Of a stretch of DNA of 64,000 nucleotides, positions 21,600 to 33,340 are shown one piece after another. The stretch's first letter is position 1; each line of letters begins with the position of its first letter. Origin of the DNA: Charina bottae (lineage: Eukaryota; Chordata; Lepidosauria; Squamata; Charinaidae); NCBI GenBank assembly GCA_023362775.1, contig JALMGJ010000017.1, forward strand, positions 20,231,501 to 20,295,500, written 5' to 3'. A program made the translations under genes and the position numbers. The notes under the pieces were generated by a model. It worked only from the letters and a program-made list of their open reading frames with translations, was not told the DNA's origin and ran no database searches.

Positions 21600-22705
21600 T
21601 GGACCATCGTAATTGATTATACGTTCCGGGGCCTTTGTTCCCCCATGTTAGTCTCCCCACAGTTCTTCCTAGACCAACTGTTATCTTTTATTTCCTCATG
21701 TGCATCGAACTGTTCCTGAATTTCTTTCTCCTTCTACTTTAGTTTCTGTCACTATTTCCTCCCTAATGTTTCTGACAACTATTGTGCGGTATATGGTCTG
21801 GGTTCCTTTGGAGTCGTGGCAGGTTACTATTCCATCCTCTCTGCGAACGCTAAGGGTTACATCCTTAAACTGGCATTTGGTGGTACTTCCCTTACACTCA
21901 TGAAAACTCCTATAAATTACTGTCTGTTGGACCTTTCCTCCTGAATACAGTTTCTCTTTTTAACTGGCGAAGCGTTTTCCCCCATAAGCATGTTCCTGCC
22001 CAACCATAGGTTAACTGGGAAAACTTTGAAGTACATCCTCCTTTTCCACACTCTACGTCCCAATCTGGTTTGGGTAGAGTCAGATTATGGCACATCCCTT
22101 GTCTCGAGGTAGGTCCCAGAACTTTACAAGCAGGGGCCAAGAGATCCCATCCAGTTTTCCACATTCATAGCTGGTTAACCCAGTCATCAAATGGCTTTAG
22201 GTCTTTACAAGGAGTTTTCCTTCCTCCCTTTGCCCAATCTCCATGTGTTATAGCCAGGGTGACTTCACAGCTACTATATCTTCCCACTTGTTGGTGGGGT
22301 TAATTAATTTGGGGTTGCCAATCACACTGCCCTGAGTTCTGAAAACATGACCGTTAGATCTGGGAGCCACATACTTGAACCCAGACCAAGATTAAGAGTC
22401 TAGTGTTGGTCAAGGGCCACTCCATATTCCCAATTTAAACCGATGGTTCGGAGGTCAATGTCTTCCCTTTGGGGACAGATTCTAGTTTCACACACTGGGA
22501 GTACCTTGGGCTTCTCTGGGTCTATAGTTTCTATTAGCACAACCACCCTTTCTTTCCGTGGGTCTTGAGGAATGTCTATTTATGTTCTCATTCCCAATCT
22601 TCTATCACTACTATATCACATACAATTTTACAATAATTATGAAAAGGGGCACAGTCACAACAACACATAATTACAGGATCATTTTCTGAGGGTGAGTTTC
22701 AGCGG
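21600..22705 (-). pseudogene. env: ERV copy 2: env surface subunit, degenerate
   Basis: Minus-strand fragments between about 22330 and 21910 read as a cysteine-rich secreted domain: CEVTLAITHGDWAKGG, a stop after DDWVNQL, then WDLLAPACKVLGPTSRQG, a CHNLTLPKPDWDVECGKGGC segment with a potential N-glycosylation site, and GWAGTCLWGK. Premature stops and frameshifts break the frame repeatedly. Position between the end of pol and the transmembrane subunit supports the assignment to the Env surface subunit. Confidence 0.6.
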
Positions 22706-22709
22706 GTTA

Positions 22710-23110
22710 TCAGAAAGAACCACCGTCCCGTTGGGTTGGGGCTGGCACAGGCCCTTTAGTTCTGGAGTGATGTGTCCATCCTTTCTCAGCTGTACGAATC
22801 GATGTCTCACCGGTAAGTAATACCAGGAAAGGGCCTTCCCACTGTGGCTTCAGCTTATCCTCCTTTCAGGATTTAATGAGAACCCACTGGCCAGGCTGAT
22901 GCGGGTGGACTGTAAATTCGAGAGGAAGGGTCTAGGTCAACAGTCCTTTGTTCCTGAGGTGAGACAAAACAGAAAAGAGCCCACACACATATTCTTTCAA
23001 CCTTTTATCACTAGCCTCCAACTGAGGGACTTCGAACTTCCTTCCTGTGTATGGCATTGAGGAAAGAAAGGACAGTTCACTTAACAAAAAGGTTTAAAGG
23101 CAGGAGAGTT
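22710..23110 (-). pseudogene. pol: ERV copy 2: pol C-terminus (integrase GPY/F-type domain)
   Basis: The minus strand from about 22920 encodes HPHQPGQWVLIKS, a stop, then KEDKLKPQWEGPFLVLLTG and a Trp-containing tail, ending at a stop at 22712-22710. The HQPGQWV and PQWEGPFLVLL blocks are hallmarks of the C-terminal domain of gammaretroviral integrases. Upstream, RLKEYVCGLFSVLSHLRNKG (about 23000) fits the preceding integrase region. Protease, reverse transcriptase and the integrase catalytic core are missing. The internal stop makes this a pseudogene. Confidence 0.7.
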
Positions 23111-25165
23111 ATACACAAACTGAGATTCTGTTATTTCCAGTTGCATTGTGTTTAAGTGCATCCTCATTAGTAATTTTACATGTCAGGTTTACTGCCTGTT
23201 GCTATACTTGGTGGTGCCCTTTCCTTTTCTCTCCAGCTTAGTTTGATTTATTGTTCACACATCCATTTCTGCTGCTTGGCTGGCATCTTAAACACTGCAG
23301 AGATTAAAATAGTTAGGTGTAGCTTAGATGAACGGACTGGTAGACAAAAGAAAACCACTCACAACCTTTCAACTAAATATCTGTTGCTACTACCCAATTC
23401 TTGTTAAAAATTAACTGGTTTATACCCCCTTCCCTCTCCTATAGCATGATTAATTTTGTCCCTAAAAATTAACATGGCCCTGTGGGTTTTAGGTTCCCCC
23501 AATTCCTAGCAGCTGAGACAGCGTTTATTTGATACAAAAATAGAGGCTGGGTGGGTTCCTCTCCTTAGGCTACCGGTCAGTGCCCAAGGAAAAAGAACCA
23601 CCCCAGTCCTTACAAACAGTCACCTTTTATTTTACATACATCTTGTCCAAAGAAATACACTCCTTTTGTTCAGAGAAACAGAAGAAACCCCAGTTAGCAT
23701 AGACGGGAAATTAGTACTCTGCTTAGTGCAGATGTAAAAGGATCCCATTTAGCGCAGGCAGGGGATAGGCACTTAAGAGATAGGCACTTAAGTGAGAAGA
23801 TTTCTTTTAGCGCTTAGAAGAAACTGACTCATTTCACCCCCTTCCATCGGTATCTTAAGCATTAGCAGGTAGGGGTTAAACAGAGAGTAAAGGTGGGGTA
23901 GCTTAAGGCCACACACGCACACACATATACATGGGGGGGGGGAATTAGCAAGAGGCACACTTCAGGGAGGCAGGACAGAATGCAAAAAGAGTATTGCAAG
24001 CCTCAAAACAGTAAGAGTAGGAAACTTGACATTTTCCTAAGAAAATTAGGCTGGGGTTTCTCCCCTTACCTTTCTTGTACTTTTTGACTCAACTTTTTAC
24101 TCCTGGCAAATGCCTGGATGAGTCCTGGCAGTCTTTTGGCAATGGTTTCAGAAGTGGCTTGCCAGTACCTCCTTCCCAGGGCTGAGAGAAAAATGACTGG
24201 CCCAAAATCACCCAGCTGGCTTCCTTGCAACACAGGTAGGACTAGAATTCAACGTTCCCATTTTCCACCCCTTTTGCCTTTCCCACTACACCAAGCTGGC
24301 TCTCTTAAAGAAATCGTTTGCCTTCCTTTCCTTGTCTTCAAGAAAAGGGAAGAAAAAATTAACAATGACTTGTCACCTCCTTTACAGTGGCAAGGAGTTC
24401 CCAAGGCAATGCTTCATTAGGTTTTGAACAAAAGTGTATTAAACATTCCTGTTTCTTTTCCAATGTCTTTCTTCCTTTGCTAAAATGCCTCCACATGCAT
24501 TACCAAAAACAAATTTAGACCCAGGTGTAACAATCAATCAGACCCAGACACACACATGTCTTCAAGCTCTCTGAATCACATTTCTTAAACCTTCTTACTT
24601 CTCATACTTTCCTCTTGCTTCCTTCCTACTCAGACTTCTGGTCCCTCCTAGAGCCTGGCACTTTCTAAAATTCCTATCTATGCTACATACAGTTACCCAC
24701 CATCAATTTTCTTACAAACAAGACAGAGTGGCAGAAATCAAGAGTAGCTGCAAGCATGGCAGCTTCCTTATATGTACTTCCCTCATCTCCTGCAATAGTT
24801 TGTTCTTTCCCATAAATGAAGGGGTTTTAGCAATAACCTTAATTTTTCTTAATGCTTCTTCAAGCAGCTGCCCTTGGCTATTTCTTCATCAAGGGAGCAA
24901 ACTGTGGAAGCAGGGCCTTAAGGGCTAGTGGGCATCTATGATAGCCCAGAGCAGTCAGACACACAAACAATCAAAACACTGAATGCACAGACATACTTAG
25001 AAAACAAAGCAAAAACTACTTAGTGACTCCTGATTTTCACAAGCCTGAGGTGAAAAAAAAAATCCCAGCTGGAGGAAGAGATTATGCCCATTGCAAAGGC
25101 TCCAAGGAGCATGCACAGAGTGCCATGGGGCATTTTAAAATAAACTCTTCCCCAACAATAGTCTT
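23111..25165 (-). other. ERV copy 2: non-retroviral (captured host-like) segment
   Basis: This segment lies between the gag remnant and the pol end. The part 23812-25165 is homologous, in inverted orientation, to 12833-14181 in ERV copy 1, including a SINE relic at about 24105-24310. The part 23111-23811 is present only here because copy 1 is truncated. It contains an AATAAA-bearing stretch (minus strand near 23535) that looks like a transcript end. There are differences between the copies, so they are not a very recent duplication of one another. No protein-coding content is recognisable. Confidence 0.65.
24105..24310 (-). mobile_element. tRNA-SINE relic carried inside ERV copy 2
   Basis: Minus-strand counterpart of 13694-13890: GAGAGCCAGCTTGGTGTAGTG, TTCTAGTCCTACC, GCTGGGTGATTTTGGGCCAGTCA and CCAGGCATTTGCCAGGAG. 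It is slightly better preserved than in copy 1, for instance the TGTAGTGGGAAAGG box-A area. Confidence 0.75.
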
Positions 25166-25432
25166 CTAAACATTCCTTCCCCAGGGAGCTGATGAAAACC
25201 TGGACCACCTGTAGTTTGGTTCTAATAGAACATATATTGGCCATTTTTGTACACACAACTGAACCATGGTTTCCTTGAGCAGCGTCTTAGTCCAGGGGAT
25301 CAAGTTTTCTTCATCCCACTGGTCCAAAACAAATGCCAAAGGGGATATAGCTGGTATTACCGGTTTACTTTCATCAAGGTACCTCTTAGACTCCCTTGGA
25401 CACTCTTCTCTTTTACTTAGCCAAGCTCCCAT
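25166..25432 (-). pseudogene. gag: ERV copy 2: gag N-terminal remnant (88 aa)
   Basis: Same remnant as 12566-12832, starting MGAWLSK with Gly2 and ending at the same stop. The two translations agree in nearly every residue. As in copy 1, most of Gag has been replaced by the non-retroviral segment. Confidence 0.75.
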
Positions 25433-26014
25433 TCTGGAGACGGACAACGGCGGGGTGGGGGAAAGATTCCTCTTGACCTCCACACGCACACACACACAAT
25501 CAACCGACCCACACCTGACCGGACTCAGTGGACGTTCCAACACTTGAGCCGCGGAACTGCAGATATGGGTCTCAGATTAGCCGTGCAGGAAGGTTTCTAC
25601 TCTTCCCTACGGTATCTCAACACTCACACGAGGTCTCAAATCAATTCCCTATGATCCAGGAAATAGCTCTCTCGGATGTGCTTGCCAGCTGGCTCCGAAA
25701 GGCCCTCACGAAGTAGGCGCAGCTATAACCCGATCCCTCCCCGAGACCACCCAGGAAACACCGACACCGGAGGTCCTCACGAAGTAGACCTAAGACGGCT
25801 CGGCTCTTACCTGGGATCGTGCGCACGATGTTACCTGGCCGTCCTCTTGGTTCCTTCGGTGTCCTCTGGAGTCCCCCTGTCTGTTATGTGCTAGTTCAAG
25901 GGGTTTCTTGGGTTGCGAGGAACCGTTCCTACCCCAGTCCCATCGGGCGACTGAAATCAGTCGGCGCGCCCCCAAGGGGAATCTGGACCAGTGCCGGTTT
26001 CAACGAACCCAGTA

Positions 26015-26032
26015 ATCCCGGACGAGCCCCCA
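26015..26032 (-). promoter_or_regulatory. Retroviral primer binding site, tRNA-Pro (exact)
   Basis: Minus-strand TGGGGGCTCGTCCGGGAT is an exact 18-base complement of the tRNA-Pro 3' end and lies two bases after the 5' LTR. It fixes the provirus orientation and its gammaretrovirus-like priming. Confidence 0.95.
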
Positions 26033-26034
26033 AT

Positions 26035-26911
26035 TGTGAGATTTGGCTCCTTTTCCCACAAAATAAAATACTGAACTAACAAATAACAGCTCTAAATGTT
26101 TATTGGTTCTTTTGCAAAAGAGGCTTCCCCCATACCGCCACAAATTTGACTGGTATAGAGAGAGCCATGAGCAAGGTTCATTCATTTCTTTTATACATGT
26201 ATTTCAAAGAAAAGTCAGTTTACATATTTAGTTTACATATTTACATATTTACATATTTACACAAGTTTGCAAAGTGTCAGACTGACAGTTCTCAGTTCCT
26301 GCCTCGACGTTTTACAATACCACGGCCGCCTTTTGTCAATTTCTCTGGGTGATATCTTTACTCTTTCTTGTGTGAGACTTTTCCTGATTAGTTCAGTCTT
26401 TAGTCATTAACATAGTCATAATGGCTTTGAAGGTCCCTTAAAGTTCAATGTAGCTTAGTTTGTGTCAATAGGAGGCAATAGTCTCGTTTTAACAAGCCTT
26501 TCTTTTAAGTAACTGACATACTAGTCTTGTTTTGAAGCCGACACCGAATCTCCTTTGAACTCAATGTATCTTAGTTCCTCTTGATAGGAGACACAACTGA
26601 CAGGCTGGTTTTGCTTTGATTACCCATTGATTGTTTCTTAAGTTACCTGAAGCTGACACAGAAAGAGGAGTTTGCTTATTTCTCCCCCTTTCTTCCCAGA
26701 CCCTTGTCATGCAAATATCCCTTGGTGCTCCGGCAGCTATGTGTTGGAGGTTGGTGTTAATGGGTGTCTCCCTCCGGATTCATTATCACCTATATGCATC
26801 GCTCTTTTCTGTTTCAGAATTTTTGGCAGCTATTTTAGGAAGAATGATTTCCTCATCCTTCTATTGGGATTTAATTATTCTTTGAGGAACACTAATTTTT
26901 AATATCTGACA
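26035..26911 (-). mobile_element. ERV copy 2: 5' LTR (877 bp)
   Basis: Boundaries TGTCAG...CTCACA on the minus strand. It looks identical to the 3' LTR at 20081-20957. The flank to the right (ATTCTATTGAAG) does not match the flank left of 20081 (GTGATAC), so no 4-6 bp target duplication is seen. Confidence 0.9.
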
Positions 26912-27180
26912 ATTCTATTGAAGTTCTTACCCGGTGCTTGGAAGTTGTGAGGGACAGAACAGATTGAGGCTCAATCTTGGCAGGACAAAGTAGCTCTCGG
27001 GTTTTGGGCCCCCTGGATCTGGCTTGATCACCTCCCTTATTGTATTGTTTATCACATTAATTGATATACCTCCTCTTTCTAGGATTCTTGGCAGCTCACT
27101 ATCTTTACACTCCTTTTCCTTTCCTTCAAAATTACATTTATTGGGTAGCATGGTTAACCACAATGAGAAAATATTACAAT
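26912..27180 (-). other. Unidentified open segment upstream of ERV copy 2
   Basis: A minus-strand frame of about 78 codons (27163-26927) is rich in charged residues and contains SINVINNTIREVIKPDPGG and SYFVLPRLSLNLFCPSQ. It ends in CCGGGTAAG, which resembles a splice donor. I do not recognise the product. It could be a host exon, a fragment of another retroelement, or chance. Confidence 0.25.
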
Positions 27181-28200
27181 AAAAAAACTATCAGACTCAA
27201 GAAGGTTAGAGACCTTTAAGAAGTATAGCTATTCTGATGGGTACTTTCATTTAGCAGTGGGCACTTGAAATAATTATAAATACACAATGTTAAGAGCTTG
27301 GAAGGTTTGGAAGCATCTCCATGCTGCATTGGCCACCAGCCCTATTCTCACAACATAAAGGGAGGATCAAACCTTGTGATCCTCAGAAAGAACAAGTAAC
27401 ATCATGGATACTATCATTATTGCCAATAGGAGTGCTAAATAGTGCTCTCCAGTTAGATGGAAAGCCTGTGGTGTGCTTGAGTTCAGCTATTTCTTCCTCC
27501 TCGATTCCAGTTCTAAAATAAATCTTAAAAGCCACGTTAGCTCTCTTCTTAACTGTCTTTAAGTGAGCTTGAGGAAATGAGACACGGTAATACCTGTAGT
27601 CAACTTCAAAATGATGCACTTAGAAAGATGACATTTTAGCCATAAGCTTCCTTCCAGCAAAAGACTCTAATGGGGTTTTCAGTGTGCAGAGGATTCCAAA
27701 TGGGAATAGTCCTCTTCAGAAACTGAGCTTCACACATTCAAGTACTATGTAGAGTAGGAAATATATATATTGCCTCTTTATGGCCAATGTCATTTCCTCA
27801 AATCATCTTCCAGGCCCCTGTGTGGGCTGAAGACCTTAAGGAAGATTTGACTATGCATGTTCTGTTTAACAAGAACGTTTTCCTTCATGTGACTAAGAGC
27901 TGAACAGTACAGAATTCACCAGCTATTTGGGCAAGGTTCTATGCACTCCCCTGAATGCATGCAAGTCCCTCCTTCGGACAATCTGTCCAGTGCCAGAGAT
28001 CTTAGGCAGAGTTTCATGGATAATTTATGGCATTGTGAGTGTCAAATCAATTTTTTAAAAAATGCCAATAGAGGTTTTTTTTTTGAGATTCTTACATGCC
28101 TAAGGCACTAGTGCCTAAAGAAAAGAATGCTCTAACTCCACCACTGACATTCTTAAGAAAGCTAAATGGATTATTTGAAGCCAAGCTCTCCTCAAAGGCT
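27181..28200. other. Unique sequence, no recognised feature
   Basis: Includes a minus-strand frame at 27619-27383 without family features. Confidence 0.4.
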
Positions 28201-28219
28201 GACAAACATATTGATATGG

Positions 28220-31200
28220 CATGATGACCTGGCGAGGCATGTGTTTCCGATGAGACCGGGAGGGTTGCCAAGCAACCAAGCACAACAAGGACACTGGGCC
28301 ATCCTGGCAGACTCGGGATGGAGCCCCTGGAGCAGCGGAGGTGCGCCACGGTAGCCAAGCGGCGTGGCAAGTCTTGGGGACGGTCCAGTGAACCCAGCAC
28401 GGGGCGCCCTGGAGATTGGCCCTGCAGACCAAGACGGTTCCCCCCAGAAGAACAGAGGTACAGCCCCTCCTGGAGCAAGGAGTTGAGTGCCCTGCTGGGG
28501 TCCCTCCAGGGTGATGAGTGGGATACTCCCTCCCTGGTGTGAGAGACAGGAAGGGAGCCTGAGGATGAATGAGGTATGTATGTGAGGATCCTCCCCCCCG
28601 AGTGAGAATCAGGGAGGAGAAGTGAGTGTGGCGCCCCCTGCCAGCTAGTGAGAGAGGCCGGTGAAGGGGGCACAGTAGGTGATATGTGTAGGAGTGGTGT
28701 TCGAGTCCTCGCAGCTCTGAGAGCATGAGCTGGAGTGCTGAAGGGCTCGCCACCACCCTGTGATTGGTGTCTGTTTGTGGTGTGATTGGATGGAGGGACC
28801 CCTAACCAAGGTACCTGGAGGGTCAGGATTGGGAGGAGATAGAACTAGGAACTCTGGGGGATTTAGGGTGGGTTGCGCTATTCAGGTGGTGATGGGGTGG
28901 GGGTGCCATGGCGGGAGTCAGAGGGTGGGCCATCTTCAGGGAAGATGCCCCCGGTGTTTGGTACTGGTGGCATGTTCCGGCCCTCTGTGCTCAGACCCGG
29001 GCTCTGGACAGCAGATCCATCTGGCCCTGGCTTTCAGCTGCTGCTCCTTAACACCAGGTCAGTTAACAACAAGGCCACCCTTATACGTGATTTGATCATT
29101 GAGGAGGTGGTAGACCTGGCGTGTATTACCAAGACCTGGCTGGGCCCTGAAAGGGGGTGCCCCTTTTGGAAACGTACCCATCCGGGTTTATGGTATGGCA
29201 CCAGCCAAGACTCCAGGGCAGGGGAGGAGGGGTGGCTGTTGTCATCCAGGAGTCTCTAGTGGCCTCCAGGGGCACTGCTCCACAAGTGGCCGGTTGTGAG
29301 ATCCTGTTCTTCAAGTTGGGTTCCTGAGAACAGTTGGGAGTGTTGCTACTGTACCAGGCTCCCTGCTGCATAGCCTCCCTGCTGCTCCCTGCCTGAGCTG
29401 TTGGAGGCCATCTCGGGGTGGGCGGTGGAGTTCCCCAGACGTATGGTTCTGGGGGACTTCAACCTGCCATCCCTGGGGCGTGTCATGGTCAGATCATGCC
29501 CTGGTGACCTTGAGATTCTCCTTGGCTGCCCCCCTCCACAGGGAGGCAGGACCCATTTGATTGGTCCATCCCCGGCGACTGATGGACCCAATGGGTTTTC
29601 AAAGGGAGCTGGAGGTTATACCCAAAGATCTGCTGCACGGTCCAGCGGAGACCTTGGCTGCTGCCTGAAATAGGGAGGCAGCCAGGGCCTTGGACAGGAT
29701 CACGCCTGTGTGACCTCTCTTGCCCCATCGAACCCGACACTCACCGTGGCTTATGGAGGAGTTGAGGGTTCTGAAGAGGATCAAGAGACGTCTAGAGCAC
29801 CGCTGGAGAAAGACAAGGACCAAATCTGACCGAATACAGACTAGAGCCACTATTAACGCCTACCTTGTGGCGATAAAAGTGGCGAAATGTCAATATTTCT
29901 CCGCTCTTATTGCATCCACAGAATGCCACCTGACGGCCCTGTTTAAGATCACTCGATCCCTTCTGGGGAAGGTAGGTCCAGTAACCCACCTACAGGGCTG
30001 TGCAGAGGAGTTTTCTGGACATCTGGATGATAAAATCGCTCGGATCCATTCCAAGTTGGATGCCAAGCATGAGACATGGTCTGTGGAGATGACTGGAGAA
30101 TGCACTTATCTGGTTATCTGGGAATGGTTTGACCCTGTTGGGCCTGAGGAAATGGACAGGGTTCTCTGGACTGTAAATGCCACCACTTGTCAATTAGATC
30201 CCTGTCCCCCCGGCTGGTGAAGGCAGCTTGGGAGGTGACATGTGGGTGGGTCCAGGCGATGGTGAATTCATCCTTGGAGGAGGGAGTGTTCCCAGCTGCT
30301 TTTAAAGAGGCGCTGGCACACCCCCTCCTCAAGAAACCATCACAAAATTGCCCACCATGCTGGACAATTTTCGTCCAGTCTCCCACCTCCCCTTTTTAAG
30401 GAAGGTGGTTGAGAAAGTGGTGGTGTTGCAGCTCAAGAGGACACTGGATGAAATGGATTATCTGGACCCCTTTCAGTCAGGTTTCAGGCCTGGATATGGG
30501 ATGGAAACAGCTTTGGTCGCACTTTTTGGATGATCTCTGGCAGGAGCGGGATGGTGGCAGTGCATCCCATCCTCACTCTTCTTGACCTCTCAGTGGCCTT
30601 TGATACCATCGACCATGGTATCCTTTTGGGTTGGCTCAGGGAGTTGGGGGTGGGCAGCGTGGTTTTGCACTGGTTTACCTCCTTCCTTCAGGGCCCCTCC
30701 CAATTGGTGGTGATAGGAAGCGAGAGATCAGGCCTGCAGCCCCTCCTTTGTGGGGTGCCGTAGGGTTCAGTACTCTCTCCACTCCTCTTTAATATCTACA
30801 TGAAACCGCTGGGTGAGATCATCCATCGCCACAGGATGAGGTATCATCAATATGCTGATGATACCCAATTATACATCTCCATCCTGGGTGACTTAAGTGA
30901 AGCTGTGGCCAGCCTCTCTCAGTGCCTGAAGGCTGTAGGGTAAGATGAACCCTGGTAAGATGGAGTGGCTGTGGGTTGGGGGCCCCTTGATATCCAGGAA
31001 ATTACCATCTTTGGTTCTGGATGGGGTTGCACTGACCCATACAGACCTGGGCCAGAACCTAGCGGTTCTCCTGGACTCGTGGCTCCTGCTCGAAGAAAGT
31101 GTCAGGATGGTGATTGAGTCAGGAGGAGGACGAAGGGACCGTTGGGGAAAGTGTGGGAAGTATCATTGGGGAAAGCATGGGAAACTTGGGGGAAGCCGAC

Positions 31201-32078
31201 CAGCTGATTGAGGTTGGACTAAGAGAGATTCCCCGCTGCCAATCAATGCAAGAGCCAGGAGGGCAGAGAAGAGAGCTGCACAGAGAGAGCAGCGATTGGC
31301 TTCTGCTCATCAGTGGTGGGAAACTCAAAGGATAAAAGGAGGCCAGAGACAGCAGCAGGTTGTCAGTGACAACCATTCTTGCAACGTGCCTCTGACTTGG
31401 AACCTGGAAGACCGCAATGCCAAGACTGCCACATGAGCAGTTTTGGGAACCCCAAAGACAGCCCATATAACACTCCTGCTACGTGAGCTTCATTGGGTGC
31501 CAGTCTGCTTCCGGGTTCAATTCAAGGTGTTGGTTATCACCTTTAAAGCCCTACATGGCATGGGTACAGGTTACCTGAGGGACCGCCTCACCCCCATCAT
31601 ATCGACCTGTCCCACCCAGTCAGGCAGAGAGGTCATGTTACGGACCTTGTCCATGAGAGACTGTCAATTGGCAGGGTCCAGGAGGAGGGCCTTCTCTGCC
31701 ATAGCTCCCGCCCTTTGGAATAAGCTACCCCCAGAGATAAGGCAGGCCCCCACTCTCCTGGCCTTCAGAAAGGGGCTCAAGACGTGGTTGTGCCACCTTG
31801 CTTGTGGTGGAAGGGGGGGATAGTTTATCGTTGGGGTGGCTGGTGCCTTGACACGCCCCCAGGAAATTTTAACAAGATTCTGATCTCACCATCTTGGGTT
31901 TTAGATTTTAGATTTTAGAGTTTTTATTATATTTGTACATTTGTATATTTATAATTTATCCTTCTAATTAATATTTAACTCTTACTGTTTTAATTTGTTT
32001 GTAAGCCACCCAGAGTCATTTCAAGATGGTTGGTGGAAAAATATGATTAATTAATTAATTAATTAATTAATTAAAAAA
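28220..32078 (+). mobile_element. L2-clade LINE, near full length, broken
   Basis: A GC- and CpG-rich 5' UTR (28220-28960) is followed by endonuclease fragments (LLLNTRSVNNKATLI...ITKTWLGP at about 29040-29150; VLGDFNLPSLG at about 29440). A linker (29720-30190) leads into reverse transcriptase: NFRPVSHLPFLRK (30363), FQSGFRPGYGMETALVAL (30470), LLDLSVAFDTIDHGILLG (30575), GSVLSPLLFNIYMKPLG (30765, after a stop) and YHQYADDTQLYIS (30843-30880, catalytic YADD). The C-terminal APALWNKLPPEIRQAP block is at 31705. The 3' UTR carries GTAAGCCACCCAGAGTCA and an (ATTA)n tail ending at 32078. Many stops and frameshifts break it, and 31099-31435 is foreign. Its clade (L2 versus close CR1 relatives) is from remembered features. 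Confidence 0.8.
31099..31435 (+). other. Foreign insert replacing part of the L2 RT C-terminal region
   Basis: After LLLEES the L2 frame is lost and returns at about 31436 (AVLG-like, then ITLLLRELHWVPVC). The insert begins TGTCAGGATGG and has purine-rich repeats (TTGGGGAAAG at 31143 and about 31169) and a TATA-like GGATAAAAGG near 31330. It resembles a compact LTR, but about 250 bp of L2 is missing and no target duplication is visible. Confidence 0.4.
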
Positions 32079-32083
32079 GCAGG

Positions 32084-33035
32084 CTTCAGCTGAACCCTGA
32101 TAAGACAGAGTGGCTGTGGGTTAATGGCTCCACTGTACCCAGGAAATTAACATCTTTAGTGCTGGATGGTGTTGCAGTGCCCAGACAGACCCAGTGCATA
32201 ATCTGAGGGTCCTCCTGGACTCACGACTCCTGTTCAAAGAGCAGGTGGCAGTCGTGGCCAGGAGGGCCTTTGCGCAACTTCGTGTTGTATGCCATTTACG
32301 TCCTTTCCTGGACCGGGAGGCCCTTCACATGGTTACTCATGCCCTGGTCATCTCCCATATAGACTACTGCAAGGCGCTCTACATGGGGCTACCCTTGAAG
32401 AGTATCCGGAAGCTACAGCTGGTCCAAAATGTGGCTGTGTGGGCAATTCTTGGCACCCCTAGATTGGCACATGTTATACCATTTCTTCGTGAGCTGCATT
32501 GGGTACCAGTCTGCTTCCAGGTGAAATTCAAGGTGTTGGTTATCACCTTTAAAGCCCTTCATGGCATGGGTCCAGGGTACCTGAGGGACCATCTCATCCC
32601 CATCGCATCAACCCATCCCACCCGATCATGCAGAGAGGGCATGTTACAGACCCCGTCTGTAAGAGAATTCCATCTGGCGGGGTCCAGGAGGCAGGCCTTC
32701 TCTGCAGTGGCTCCCGCCCTCTGGAACACCTTCCCCCAGAAACAAGACAGATTCCATCTCTTGTTACCTTTCGAAAGCAGTTAAAGACCTGGTTTTGCCA
32801 CCTTATCTGGGGTGGGGAGGGAAGTATTCACTCTTGGAGATGGCTGGTGCCCTAAAATGGCCCTTTAGATATACATGAGCGGTGCTATAATTATCATCAT
32901 CATCTGGATTTTATACTATATTTATGCTTTATATTGTATTTACTCAATATTTGTTATGTTTATGTTATTTTAAGGCTTTAATCACTATTGTAAAACACCC
33001 AGAGTCCCTCCCTTGGGGGGAGATGGGTGGTGGCT
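32084..33035 (+). mobile_element. L2-clade LINE 3' part (second copy)
   Basis: The frame from 32194 to about 32784 encodes the RT C-terminal region: NLRVLLDSRLLFKEQV, RRAFAQLRVVCHLRPFL, HALVISHIDYCKALYMGLPL, then RELHWVPVCFQVKFKVLV and APALWNTFPQ. A short frameshifted extension and a 3' UTR with CACCCAGAGTCCCTCCCTTGG follow, with an expanded (AAATAT)n tail. It is a 5'-truncated copy inserted head-to-tail after the 28220-32078 element. Confidence 0.85.
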
Positions 33036-33340
33036 AAATAAATAAAATATAAATATAAATATAAATATAAATATAAATATAAATATAAATATAAATATAA
33101 ATATAAATATAAATATAAATAATATCAATATCAATATCAATATAAAAATTAAAAATAAAAATAAAAATAAAATAAAATAAAATAAAATAAGTTAAAATAA
33201 TAAAATAAAATAAAATAATAAAAAAATAAAAAAAATAAATAAAAATAAAAAAAATAAAAAAATAAAAAAATAATAATAAAATAATAAAATAATAAAATAA
33301 AATAATAAAATAATAAAATAAAATAAAATAAAATATACAA
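33036..33340. repeat. AT-rich compound satellite
   Basis: (AAATAT)n to about 33120, then ATCAAT, AAAAT, AAAATA and AATAAT units to about 33335. It grew from the tail of the preceding L2 copy. The Tyr/Ile/Phe-rich open frames on the minus strand are repeat artefacts. Confidence 0.9.

Noticed and set aside
28092..28756. Two long overlapping minus-strand frames (193 and 213 codons)
   Set aside because: They lie antisense to the GC-rich 5' UTR of the L2 LINE. Low stop density in GC-rich DNA explains their length.
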